Source: JALZKA01 sp963786495
Lineage (GTDB): Bacteria > Actinomycetota > Thermoleophilia > Solirubrobacterales > 70-9
Direction: 5' to 3'
Assembly: GCA_963786495.1 (NCBI GenBank)
Contig: CAWAZL010000002.1
Coordinates: forward strand, 1,498,471-1,562,470
Length of the DNA: 64,000 bases
This document shows positions 45,671 to 54,854 of this stretch, one piece after another. Every line of letters begins with the position of its first letter. Positions within the stretch are counted from its first letter, which is position 1. Under the pieces are notes generated by a model. It was not told where the DNA came from. It was given only the letters and a program-made list of their open reading frames with translations, and searched no databases. Made by a program: the position numbers and the translations under genes.

Positions 45671-45826
45671 ACGTCGGACATCGGGGCGAAACTCCTTCCG
45701 CTAAAAGTTCACCCCGGTGGCCGTGCAAGATCACGTGCAATGGATCGCGCAAACCGCTCTGGAATGGGGGAAACGGGCCTTTATGCACCGTCCAACCCGG
45801 TGGACGGATGACCCATCAAGCTTTCG

Positions 45827-46454
45827 CTACGGAGCTAGAGGTGACTTCCAGAAGCTGGTTCGCTCGCGCGCACCGGCCCAGTTCAGCTCGAGGTGCACGT
45901 GGTCGATGTGTGCCTGAGTCGGGTTGAGGTTCTTCTTTTTCTTCCCGTTCTCGTTGAAGCAGTAGGAGTACTTGCCAAGGCCCGTCGAGCCCGCCCACCA
46001 CGTCTGGCAGTCGAAGATGATCCCCTGAACGCCCATCCTCCTGGCGAGCGCAGTCGTGTTGCCGTTGCGGTCGCGCTCGATAAGAGTGTGGATGAGCTTC
46101 ATGGCTGCTTGCTCGTTCGCCGGCATTCCGGGCGTCGAGGTGCCAGTCGATCGCACGGCCTTCCGCGTGGAGGCTGAAGTTGCCTCCGCCCCAGCTCTCG
46201 CAGCGCATGATCCCCCACGTGGAGCCCCGGACGTTCCGCTGGAGCCAGCGCTGGAACTGGAGCATGCCTTTCGGGGGACGCTCACGGCAGCCCTTGCCGG
46301 GGTTGTACTTCGGATCCTCGATCGGCTTGTCGATCAGGCTCTTGTGGTTCGCCGGGTTGCTCGAAAGGCGGGCCACGGCGACCGCGCCGAGGCAGAGGCA
46401 AAGGAGGCTCGCCAACGCGATGCTGAGAAGCCCCCTGGCGCTCAAACGGTCCAT
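45827..46454 (-). CDS. Secreted M15-like protein, frameshifted
   Basis: The protein has an N-terminal signal (LLSIALASLLCLCLGAVAVA) and a domain with FSLHAEGRAIDWHLDA, then GMPANEQAAMKLI and IDHVHLELNWAG. Two His and one Asp (H-x6-D and D-H-V-H) match the M15-like metal site. The frame breaks at about 46127 in a run of three C: HLDA ends one frame and GMPANEQ starts the next, so one extra C explains it. About 208 codons result. It resembles the neighbouring gene in fold only. Confidence 0.72.
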
Positions 46455-46502
46455 GTCTTTTCCTTCGGCAGGCCCGCCTGAAGCTTGAATACACTCGCCT
46501 CA

Positions 46503-48251
46503 GTGTCCGCTCAGCCCTCTCTTTACCGTCGCCACCGGCCCTTGAGCTTTAAGCAGGTGGTCGGCCAGGAGCACATCGTCAGGACCCTTTCCAACGCGAT
46601 CGAGCGCGATCAAGTCCACCACGCTTACCTTTTCGTGGGGTCCCGGGGGACGGGCAAAACCTCGATCGCGAAGATCCTCGCGCGCTCCCTGAACTGCGTC
46701 AACGGGCCAACGCTCGAGCCCTGCGGCACGTGTGAGTCGTGCACGTCGATCGCGGCCGGCTCGTCGATGGACGTGATCGAGATGGACGCCGCCTCGAACA
46801 ACTCCGTGGACGACATCCGCGAGCTTCGCGAGCGGGTCGGCTACGCCCCCGCCTCGGGAAAGTGGAAGGTCTACATCCTGGACGAGGCCCACATGCTCTC
46901 AACCCAGGCGTGGAACGCGTTCTTGAAGACGCTCGAGGAACCGCCGCCTTCCACCGTGTTCGTGCTCGCGACGACGGAGCCGCACAAGGTCATGGCCACG
47001 ATCGTCGACCGCTGCCAGCGTTTCGACTTCGCGCGGCCGGCGCCCGAGCAGATCGCCGAGGTTCTACGCCGCGTGTCCGGTGCGGAGACGATCGAGATCG
47101 ACGACGGCGCGGTCGCGGCGATCGCCCGCTCGGCGTCCGGGAGCTTCCGCGACGCTCTCGGGACCCTTGACCAGCTTGTCGCCTACGGAGGCAAGCGGAT
47201 CGAGACCGATGACGTCCTCGCCGTCCTTGGCGTCGCCGACGCGACCCTGATCCTTGCCGCCGCCGACGCGATCGCCGAAGGGAATGGGCGCGCCACTCTG
47301 GAGGCAAGCGAAGGCCTCGCGCGCTCCGGTCGCGACGTCGCCCAATTCGGCCGCGACCTTCTGGCGCACCTCCGCCAGCTCCTGATCATTCGCGCGGCCG
47401 GCGACGATTTCGCATCCGACGCGCTGCAGGCCGCCGATCCCGCCCGGATGCATGCCCAGGCCGCTTCGTTCACAGACCTCGGGCTCACCCGCGCGATCGA
47501 CTCCGTCTCCGCCGCGCTCACGGCGATCCGCGAAGGCGACGAGCCCCGCATGACGATGGAGCTCGCGCTCCTTCGCGCTGCCCGCCCACAGCTCGATCCC
47601 GGCCGCGAAGCCTTCGCCCAGCGCCTCGAGCGCGTTGAGCAGGCGCTCGAAGGTGGCGCTGGAGCAGTCTCACCGAGCGCGGGGTCTGACCCGACACCCT
47701 CTACGACGCCTGAACCCTCCACCGACACGGGGTCTGACCCCACAGTCGCCGCCATGCCCGACGCCGAGGAGGCACAAGACGTCGCGCCCAAAGACCAGCT
47801 CGACCTAGAGCGGCTCGTCGGGCTGTGGCCCGCGGTCATGGACCAGGTCAAGTCCGGGTCCGAGCTTCTCTCACACGCGCTTTCCGTTGCCCGGCCGATC
47901 GCCGTTGACGTCGAGCAGGCCGTCGTCCAGGTTGGGTTCCCCGTCGGCTCCGGGTTCGCCAAGCGCAAGGCGGAGGCGGTCGAGGCGAAGGAGAAGCTCG
48001 CGGATGCCGTGAAGACGATCGTGGGCGAACGCCTTCGCCCCGTGTACGTGGTGCTCGAGGGCGAGGACGCCCAGCCGGAGCCGCAGGCCGAGGAGGAGAT
48101 GAGCGCCGACGAGGTGTTCGAGCACATAAAGGATGCGTTCGACGGCGTCGAGTTCGACGTCTCGTCCGCAGAGGGCGGAGACGCGGGTGCGTCAGGGATG
48201 GACGCCGGGCTCGACGCGAGCCCGGGAATCGACACCGGAGAGGCGGCTTAG
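46503..48251 (+). CDS. dnaX: DNA polymerase III subunit gamma/tau
   Basis: The 582-residue clamp-loader ATPase has SLYRRHRPLSFKQVVGQEH, Walker A GSRGTGKTS, the zinc-knuckle cysteines (CVNG... CGTCESC), Walker B VYILDEAHML, sensor 1 LATTEPHK and SRC-like DRCQRFDF. Domain III continues to about residue 360. A low-complexity region and the tau-type C-terminal domain follow. I chose GTG at 46503 (MSAQPSLY), since a TTG 18 bases upstream lacks better support. ybaB and recR follow in the standard order. Confidence 0.93.
   Translation: MSAQPSLYRRHRPLSFKQVVGQEHIVRTLSNAIERDQVHHAYLFVGSRGTGKTSIAKILARSLNCVNGPTLEPCGTCESCTSIAAGSSMDVIEMDAASNNSVDDIRELRERVGYAPASGKWKVYILDEAHMLSTQAWNAFLKTLEEPPPSTVFVLATTEPHKVMATIVDRCQRFDFARPAPEQIAEVLRRVSGAETIEIDDGAVAAIARSASGSFRDALGTLDQLVAYGGKRIETDDVLAVLGVADATLILAAADAIAEGNGRATLEASEGLARSGRDVAQFGRDLLAHLRQLLIIRAAGDDFASDALQAADPARMHAQAASFTDLGLTRAIDSVSAALTAIREGDEPRMTMELALLRAARPQLDPGREAFAQRLERVEQALEGGAGAVSPSAGSDPTPSTTPEPSTDTGSDPTVAAMPDAEEAQDVAPKDQLDLERLVGLWPAVMDQVKSGSELLSHALSVARPIAVDVEQAVVQVGFPVGSGFAKRKAEAVEAKEKLADAVKTIVGERLRPVYVVLEGEDAQPEPQAEEEMSADEVFEHIKDAFDGVEFDVSSAEGGDAGASGMDAGLDASPGIDTGEAA
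47681..47741. repeat. Two copies of GGGGTCTGACCC in dnaX
   Basis: GGGGTCTGACCC occurs at 47681-47692 and again at 47729-47740. The second copy extends to the near-palindrome GGGGTCTGACCCC. Both are in the low-complexity linker of dnaX, encoding a GSDPT unit in each copy. Confidence 0.55.
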
Positions 48252-48253
48252 AC

Positions 48254-48622
48254 ATGGCAAGACCCCGAGGCGGGCCCGGCGGGCTCGATCTGAACGCGAT
48301 GATGAAGCAGGCCCAGCAGATGCAGGCCGAGATGAACGAGGCTCAGGAAGGGCTGAAGGACGAAGTCGTCGACGCCAGCGCGGGTGGCGGCATGGTGAAG
48401 GTGAAGATGAGCGGCGACATGCGTCTGCTCGAGATCTCGATCGACCCCGAGGCGATCGACCCCGAGGATCCAGAGCTTCTGCAGGACATGGTGATGGCCG
48501 CGGTCAACGAGGGGATTCGCGCGGCTCAAGAGCTCGCGTCGTCAAAGATGGGCGGCATCATGGGCGGGCTCGGCGGACCTGGCGGGGGAGGCCTCGGCGG
48601 CCTGGGCCTGCCCGGGACCTAG
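48254..48622 (+). CDS. ybaB: YbaB/EbfC nucleoid-associated protein
   Basis: The 122-residue protein is of family length and pattern: LDLNAMMKQAQQMQAEMNEAQ, VKVKMSGDMRLLEISIDPEAID, DPELLQDMVMAAVNEGIRAAQ. It forms dimers that bind DNA and is usually encoded between dnaX and recR. Its start lies 2 bases after the dnaX stop. The C-tail is Gly-rich. Confidence 0.92.
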   Translation: MARPRGGPGGLDLNAMMKQAQQMQAEMNEAQEGLKDEVVDASAGGGMVKVKMSGDMRLLEISIDPEAIDPEDPELLQDMVMAAVNEGIRAAQELASSKMGGIMGGLGGPGGGGLGGLGLPGT

Positions 48623-48634
48623 AGCGGGAACCGT

Positions 48635-49225
48635 TTGTACGCCCAGCCGATCCAGCGGCTGATCGCCGAGATGGCGAAGCTACCCGGGATCGGGCAGCGG
48701 ACCGCTCAGCGCCTCGCCTTCCACGTCCTTCGCGCGTCCGACGAGGACGCGCTCGCCCTCGCCGACGCGATCCGCGAGGTCAAGGCGAAGGTCGGCCTCT
48801 GCGAGGTGTGCTTCAACCTGGCCGAAGGGCCCCGCTGCAACATCTGCGAGGACCAGCGCCGCGACGCCGAGGTGATATGCGTCGTCGAGGAGCCGCAGGA
48901 CGTGATCCCGATCGAGCGGACCCATGAGTTCCGCGGCCTCTACCACGTGCTCGGCGGAGCACTCTCGCCGATCGACGGCATCGACCCATCCGACTTGAAG
49001 ATCTCAGAGCTCCTTCGCCGCGTTGAGGCGGGAGGCGTCAGAGAGGTCGTGCTGGCTACGAACCCGACGACCACCGGCGAGGCGACCGCCATCCACATCG
49101 CGGAGCTGCTCCGCGACAAGGCTGAGGTCACGCGCCTCGCAAGCGGGCTGCCCGTCGGCGCAGATCTCGAACACGCCGACGAGGTCACCCTCGGCCGCGC
49201 CTTCTCGGGCCGCCGCGCGGTCTAG
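48635..49225 (+). CDS. recR: Recombination mediator RecR
   Basis: The 196-residue protein has a TTG start. It has the helix-hairpin-helix KLPGIGQRTAQRLAFHVL, the zinc finger CEVCFNLAEGPRCNIC and a Toprim domain (VICVVEEPQDV, YHVLGGALSPIDG). It helps load RecA with RecO/RecF at gaps. The order dnaX-ybaB-recR is standard and this copy is complete. It converges on the small secreted-protein gene. Confidence 0.95.
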   Translation: MYAQPIQRLIAEMAKLPGIGQRTAQRLAFHVLRASDEDALALADAIREVKAKVGLCEVCFNLAEGPRCNICEDQRRDAEVICVVEEPQDVIPIERTHEFRGLYHVLGGALSPIDGIDPSDLKISELLRRVEAGGVREVVLATNPTTTGEATAIHIAELLRDKAEVTRLASGLPVGADLEHADEVTLGRAFSGRRAV

Positions 49226-49693
49226 CTCGGGGGAACCGGCGGGGAAGGCCTCTTGGCCACCCACTGGACCTTGCCGGACTTGCAATTCGTGCCGAGGAGC
49301 TTCATCTTCAGGGTGCCCTCGGCGCGGTTGCCGTCGAGCTCCCCCCTAAGGGTGTACGTGAGACCGGTGGGCCCGCGCCGGCGGAACTGGTCCGTCTTGG
49401 TGCCGGCGAACTTGCCGTCCTGGCCGATCGGGAACTTGCCATCGAACGCGCCGCCGGTCTTGCCGTCGTCGGCTGGGTCGTCGCAGCCGTGGAACGGGAC
49501 GTTCACGATGAACATGTTCTGAATCTTGCCGTTGCCCCGGCCCTTGATGTCGAAGCCGATGTAGCGATTCTGCTTGTTGTCGACCTTGCCGCCGTATTCC
49601 GGGTCTTCTTCGGGAGGCCCTCCAAAGGCGACCGCCGGGATCGCGATGCGTTCGCAGGCGCAGAGTGCGTGACGATCAGCGTCGCTTAAGCAT
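49222..49693 (-). CDS. Small secreted protein, start uncertain
   Basis: A conserved-looking frame ends at 49222 and is open upstream to about 49705. Residues ...IPAVAFGGPPEEDPEYGG, YIGFDIKGRGNGKIQN and FRRRGPTGLTYTLRGELDGN have secreted beta-sandwich character. No ATG is in frame except at 49515, too late for the upstream part. An ATG at 49691-49693 (MLKRR) is one base out of frame, so a single extra base near 49678 would join it. The encoded product resembles a hydrophobic-leader protein of about 155 residues. Family not recognised. Confidence 0.5.
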
Positions 49694-49718
49694 AGCTGGC
49701 GAGTAGTAGAGCGCTAGG

Positions 49719-51820
49719 TCAGGCCTCGCTGAGCCCAAACCTGGCGTGAAGTCGCCTGAGCGGCGCCGGCGCCCACCAGTTCCACTTGCCGAGCAGCTCC
49801 ATCAGAGATGGCACCAGGAGCGCGCGGATGATCGTCGCGTCGATGAGGACGGCGAGCGCCGTTCCCAGGCCGACCTGCTTGATGAAGATGATCTCCGAGG
49901 TCACGAATGACCCGATCGCGATGCAGAAGAGAAGCGCGGCGGCGGTGACGATCCGCCCGGTGCGTTCGAGGCCGATCGCAACCGACTCCGAGTCGGACGC
50001 GCCGCCATCCCGCGCCTCCTTGATGCGCGAGAGCAGGAACACCCCGTAGTCGGTCGAGAGCCCGAACGCGACCGCGAACAAGAGCAATGGCTGCGTCGAT
50101 TCGAGACCGCCGTCGCTGGTGTAGCCAAGGAGCCCCTCGAACCGGCCGTCCTGGAAGATCAGGACGAGGATCCCGAACACCGCGCTCAGTCCGAGCAGGT
50201 TCATGATGAGCTGCTTGATCGGAAGCACTACGGAGCCGGTCATCAGGAACAGCACAACAAGCGTCACCAGGCCGACGATCAGAAGGACCAGCGGCAGGTG
50301 CTCGGCAAGGCTGTCTTGAAGGTCGACGAAATTCGCCGTGAACCCGGTGACGAGCGCGCTTGAGTCGGCGCTGCGCAGGTCTGCGACCAGGTCTTGGCTC
50401 CGATCCGCGAGCGGCGCATTGGTGGAGACGACCTCGATTGCCCATGCGTTGCCTTCGAGTTGCTGAGGCGGCAGGACCTCGGCGACGCCGTCGAGTCGGC
50501 GCGCCTCGTCCGCTATCGACTTGACCTCTGACGCGGAGCCCTCGGCATAGACCTGGACTGGCGAATCGTGGAATGGCGGGAACTCGGCGCGGAGCTCGTC
50601 GTCGACCATCCTGGCCGACGTGTCCTCCGGCAGGACCTGGGCGTCCACCGAGGTGAAGTTGATGCCGAAGAACGGGATTCCCAGAATGATCAGGAAGGTG
50701 GCGCTCGCGAACGCGATCCGGCCCGGAACGCGCATCACCAGGCGCGAGAGGCGGTACCAGAAGCCCTCGGAGGCGGGACGCGAGTCCGCCTCGGCACGGC
50801 GCTGGAGGAACTTCGGCGAGAGCGAGTTGACCCGGTTGCCCAGAAGGGCGAGCACGGCGGGGAGGACCGTCAGGGAGATGAGGGCCGCGGCCAGCGCAAC
50901 GAGCGCGCCGCCGATTCCCATCGAATAGAGGAAGCGCTGCGGGAAGATGGCCAGGGCCGCGAGGGCGCCGGCGACCGTGACCGACGAGTAGGCCACCGTG
51001 CGGCCCGCCGTCGCCATCGTGCGGCGCAAGCGCCTCCATGCCGGGGCCGCTCTTAGCGATCTCCTCGCGGTAGCGCGAGACGACGAACAGGCTGTAGTCA
51101 ATCGCGAGCCCGAGGCCCAGACCGGTCACCAGGTTCAGCGCGAAGATCGAGATCGAGCCGACTTCGCTCGCGACGGTCAGGAGCAGGAAGGTCGAGACGA
51201 TCGCAAGGCCTCCGATGAGGAGCGGCAGCGCGGCGGCTACCAGGCTCCTGAAGAAGAGGAACGAGAGCAGGAACAGGATGGGGAAGGCCAGGAGCTCTGC
51301 GCGTTGCAGGTCCGATTCAACGTTCTCATTGATCTGCTGCTGGGCTACCGCGTTGCCTCCGACGAGGATGTCGTCCTCGCTCTCGAACTCCCCGACGATG
51401 GCTTCGCCGGTGTCTTGAAGGGCGTCGTCCTCGGTGACCTCGAACTGGACCGCGAGGTACGTGGACTGGCCGTCCTTCGAGACGAAAGCATCGGACTTCG
51501 TCTCGGCAAAGCCGGAGATGCCTCGTACTCCCTCGACCCCGGTCACTTGCGCTCCGACCTCGGCAACGCGGTCAGCGCCTTCGGAGGTGGTGGGGTCGGC
51601 GCCCTGGATCAGGATGATCGCCTGCGCGTCGCGGTAGCCCGGCCGCCTCGAGCTTCTCCTTCGCGATGAAGGCTTCCTTGTCGGGATCGTCGGCGCCGTA
51701 TGGATCGAGACGGTCGGCGACGCCGGAGCCAAGTGCGCCGGCCAGGAGGAAGAAGATTCCCGCGAAGAGCAAGACCCGCTTGGGGTGGCCGCCGGCGAGG
51801 TTTGCGAGTCGGTCGAGCAT
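49719..51820 (-). CDS. MMPL/RND family transporter, two frameshifts
   Basis: The protein starts MLDRLANLAGGHPKRVLLFAG. The MMPL pattern shows AIDYSLFVVSRYREE in the first membrane block and STDYGVFLLSRIKE in the second. The frame changes near 51648 at a GGG run (EKLEAAG to YRDAQAIILIQG). It changes again near 51035 (GMEAL to RRTMATAGRTVAYSSVTVAG). Each break fits one extra base and gives about 700 residues. Its ATG immediately follows the stop of the PadR-like gene, so they form a unit. It likely exports a drug or lipid. Confidence 0.85.
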
Positions 51821-52350
51821 CTAGGTCTCCCTCTTGATCTGTTTCAGCGTGTCGTCGCACCAGCGGATTGCAAACTCGTTCAGGGCGAGCCCGTAGCCCA
51901 GGACCTCGGCAGGACCGACGCGCTCGGTGGCGCGGGCGTGTGGCTCGATCTCGCGAAGCTCCGCGAGCTTGGCGGCGTGAGCGTCGCGCTTTCCCTCGAT
52001 CGCCGCGATCACCTCGTCGCGTCCTTGTGTTGCCGCGAAGAAGAGCTTCAGAAGGCCTTCGTCGCGAAGCTCGTGGACCTGCGTCGGGTCTCGAGCCAGT
52101 CGGCGCAGGACGTCGCGGCCCTCCGCGTGTGATGCGAGTAGACGGTCCGCTTTCGGCCGCCTTGTGGCTCGTCTGATCCCTCGATCAGGCCCTGCTCGGC
52201 AAGGCGCTTGAGCTCGGGATAGATCTGTCCGTAGCTCGCGGCCCAGAAGAAGCGGGTCGACTTGTCGGTGAGCGCCTTGATGTCGTAGCCCGAGCGGGGC
52301 TCGACCGCGAGCACTCCGAGAATCACGCGTCCTGTGGGGGAGAGATCCAT
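51821..52350 (-). CDS. PadR family regulator, frameshifted
   Basis: The protein starts MDLSPTGRVILGVLAVEPRS and has the PadR winged helix (GYDIKALTDKSTRFFWAASYGQIYPELKRLAEQGLI, EPQGGRKRTVYS). A frameshift near 52135 leads from TVYS into HAEGRDVLRRLARDPTQV and then a helical C-terminal domain (PAEVLGYGLALNEFAIRWCDDTL). About 176 codons result. It is directly upstream of the MMPL gene with stop and start adjacent. Palindromic GATATATC elements lie upstream. Confidence 0.8.
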
Positions 52351-52361
52351 GTATCGCAGTA

Positions 52362-52386
52362 GATATATCAGCGCGATATATAGCGC
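52362..52386. promoter_or_regulatory. PadR operator candidate
   Basis: GATATATC (52362-52369) and GCGCGATATATAGCGC (52371-52386, one mismatch pair from a palindrome) lie 12-36 bases upstream of the PadR start. Paired ATAT-rich palindromes are the usual form of PadR-family sites. Confidence 0.5.
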
Positions 52387-52424
52387 TGCGTGATTCAGAG
52401 TCACACAGCGGCGGGGTTCAGCCG

Positions 52425-53532
52425 TCACGAGGCCGAGCTCGCGCTTGAGATCGAGCACTCGCTCGGCCGCTTCGGCGAGGCGTTCCGGCTCGATCTCCCC
52501 GTCCTCCACCGCCTGCTCGATGGCTTCGGCCACGCCCACGGCGTCCTCCGGCGCGCCGAACTGGACGAGGTCGGTGCCCGCGGCAATAGCTCGGACGGCT
52601 GCCTCCTCAGGCGGGAACGCGACGGCGCCTGAACCGAGGTCGTCTGAGATCGCGACGCCGTCGAAGCCGATGTCGTCGCGAAGGAGGCCGGTCGCGATGC
52701 CCTCCGTCATCGCTCCCGGGATCGCGGCGTCGAAGTCCGGATACAGGCCGAGCGAGAGCACCATCGCCGGCACGTCGTCGGCCACCGCGCGGAACGGGAC
52801 CATGTCGCGGTTCGAGAGGACCTCGATCGGGGAGGAGATCGTCGCCGGGCCGTCGGCCGTGTCCTGCGAGCCGGCGCCCAGCCCGGGAAAGTGGAGCGGC
52901 GCACAAGCGATTCCCGCGTCCTCGCAGCCCTGGATCGCCTCTTCGGTGAGCACTGCCACCTGCGCGGGATCGTCGGAGAAGGCGCGCCCGGCGAGCGGGC
53001 TGTCGAGGGTCGCGACGTCAGCGACCGGAAACAGGTTGAGGTCGAAGCCTGCGTCGGCGAGCGCCTTGGAGGTCGCCTGGGACCAGACGAGTGCGGCGTC
53101 GGGAGCGCGGGAGCGGCCGATGTCGAGCTCGCGCTCGGGGGCCGGTAGTTCCGGGAAGGAGCGGTAAATTCCGCCTTCCTGCGACGCGACGACGAGTGGC
53201 GGGATCTCGCCACCCACCTGAGCGAGCGCCTTGGCCGCCCCGATGCCGTTCTCGGACCTGACGAGGACCGCGCCAAGGCCCCCGGGCACGGCTCCCGGGT
53301 CTCCCACGAAGCCGAGCATGAGCACCTGCTGCGCCTGCTCGGCCACCGACATGCTCCTGACCAGGGGATCGTCGGAGACCTGCTCCCGCTTTTCCTTCTC
53401 CGGTTCCTTCTCGGCGACTTGCGACGCGCCTTCGTCCCTGATCACGAAGTACCAGACCGCGACCCCTGCCCCGACGAGCACGATCAGAAGGGCGACGCGC
53501 ACAACGATCGCTCTCATGCTGGGGACGGGCAT
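52425..53532 (-). CDS. Glycoside hydrolase family 3 protein, degenerate NagZ-like
   Basis: The protein has an N-terminal membrane anchor (VRVALLIVLVGAGVAVWYFVI) and linker. A GH3 barrel follows: FDLNLFPVADVATLDSPLAGRAF, LHFPGLGAGSQD and GFDGVAISDDLGSGAV, with the nucleophile Asp in SDDL. The usual lysine of KHFPGHG is replaced by Leu and the following His by Leu, so activity is doubtful. The frame has no stop at the expected end. It continues through the PadR operator into padR. A TGA at 52425 in the neighbouring frame fits the family C-terminus (RELGL), so one extra base is probable. Confidence 0.7.
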
Positions 53533-53582
53533 GGCCTGATTATCCTCGGACGGGTGAGAGTCCTGAGCCGCCAGGTGCGTCC

Positions 53583-54854
53583 GTGAGCGAGATCGTGGTC
53601 ATGAAGTTCGGCGGCACCTCTGTCGCCGGGCCCGAGGACCTGAAGCGCGCCGCTGCGCGGATCGTCGCTGCGCGCGAGAGCGGAACCCGCGTGGTCGCGG
53701 TTTTGTCCGCCCGTGGAAAGACCACGGACGACCTGGTCGAGATGGCCCACGAGATCTCCGATCGCCCGTTTGAGCGCGAGATGGACATGCTCCTATCGGT
53801 CGGCGAGCGGATCTCGTGCGCGCTCTGCGCGATGGCGATCCACGACATGGGGCACGACGCGGTTTCGCTCACGGGCTCGCAGGCAGGCATCGTCACGGAC
53901 TCCTCACACACGAAGGCACGCATCCTCGAGGTGCGCGCGGACCGGATTCGCGCAGCGCTGGAGCAGGACCGGATCGTCCTGGTCGCGGGCTTCCAGGGAG
54001 TGTCAGGAGACTCGCTCGACGTGACCACCCTCGGTCGCGGCGGCTCCGACACCACCGCGGTGGCTCTGGCGGCTGAGCTCGGCGCAACGATGTGCGAGAT
54101 CAACACCGACGTGGCGGGTGTCTTCACCGCAGACCCCCGGATCTGCCCCGACGCGACGAAGCTCACACTCGTCTCCTTCGACGAGATGCTCGAGATGGCT
54201 GCCTCGGGCGCCGGGGTGCTTCAGCTCCGCTCGGTTGAGTACGCCCGAAACCACGGGGTGCGCATCCACTGCCGCAGCTCGTTCGAGGAAGGGCGGGGTA
54301 CCCTCGTCGTCTCCGAGGAGGAGACGATGGAACAGCCAATGGTCACAGCCGTTACGCACACCTCATCCGAGGGACGGGTGACGGTTTCAGGCGTCTCAGA
54401 CGAGCCAGGTGTCGCCGGCCGCATCTTCGCCGCGCTCGCCGCGGCGAACGTGAACGTCGACATGATCATCCAGAACGAGCCGGTCTCAGGCGACCAGAAG
54501 GCCGACCTCTCGTTCACGGTGGGCCGCGACGAGCTCCGCACCGCCTCTGAGGCGATCGAGGCGCTTGGCGTTGGCGAGCGGATCCTCACCGACGACCGGA
54601 TCGGCAAGGTCTCGATCGTCGGCGCGGGAATGCGCAGCCATCCCGGTGTCGCCGCAAGGGTCTTCGAGACTCTCGGCGAACACGAGATCAACATCGAGAT
54701 GATCTCCACATCGCCGATCAAGATCTCGTGCGTGATCGCCGCCGACCAGGTTGAGAGCGCGGTGCGCGCGCTTCATGCCGCGTTCGAGTTGGGCGAGGGC
54801 GGCATCCAGCCCGAGGATCCGACCGGCGTACACCGGCCCACCGTCACGTCATGA
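53583..54854 (+). CDS. lysC: Aspartate kinase
   Basis: The 423-residue enzyme with GTG start has VMKFGGTSVAGPED, the substrate region GRGGSDTTAVALAA and NTDVAGVFTADPRI. Two ACT domains follow, ending in IEMISTSPIKISCVI. It phosphorylates aspartate for lysine, threonine and methionine synthesis, and the ACT domains confer feedback control. Its stop overlaps the asd start by 4 bases. Confidence 0.95.
   Translation: MSEIVVMKFGGTSVAGPEDLKRAAARIVAARESGTRVVAVLSARGKTTDDLVEMAHEISDRPFEREMDMLLSVGERISCALCAMAIHDMGHDAVSLTGSQAGIVTDSSHTKARILEVRADRIRAALEQDRIVLVAGFQGVSGDSLDVTTLGRGGSDTTAVALAAELGATMCEINTDVAGVFTADPRICPDATKLTLVSFDEMLEMAASGAGVLQLRSVEYARNHGVRIHCRSSFEEGRGTLVVSEEETMEQPMVTAVTHTSSEGRVTVSGVSDEPGVAGRIFAALAAANVNVDMIIQNEPVSGDQKADLSFTVGRDELRTASEAIEALGVGERILTDDRIGKVSIVGAGMRSHPGVAARVFETLGEHEINIEMISTSPIKISCVIAADQVESAVRALHAAFELGEGGIQPEDPTGVHRPTVTS

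Noticed and set aside
45671..45826. Possible riboswitch between the two M15-like genes
   Set aside because: A CCGTCCA/TGGACGG hairpin is present but no known riboswitch signature. Left unassigned.
52048..53532. Genuine GH3-PadR fusion protein
   Set aside because: The single long frame crosses the PadR operator and start codon. A TGA in the neighbouring frame lies exactly where the GH3 family ends, and the PadR part needs its own frameshift. Sequence error is simpler.
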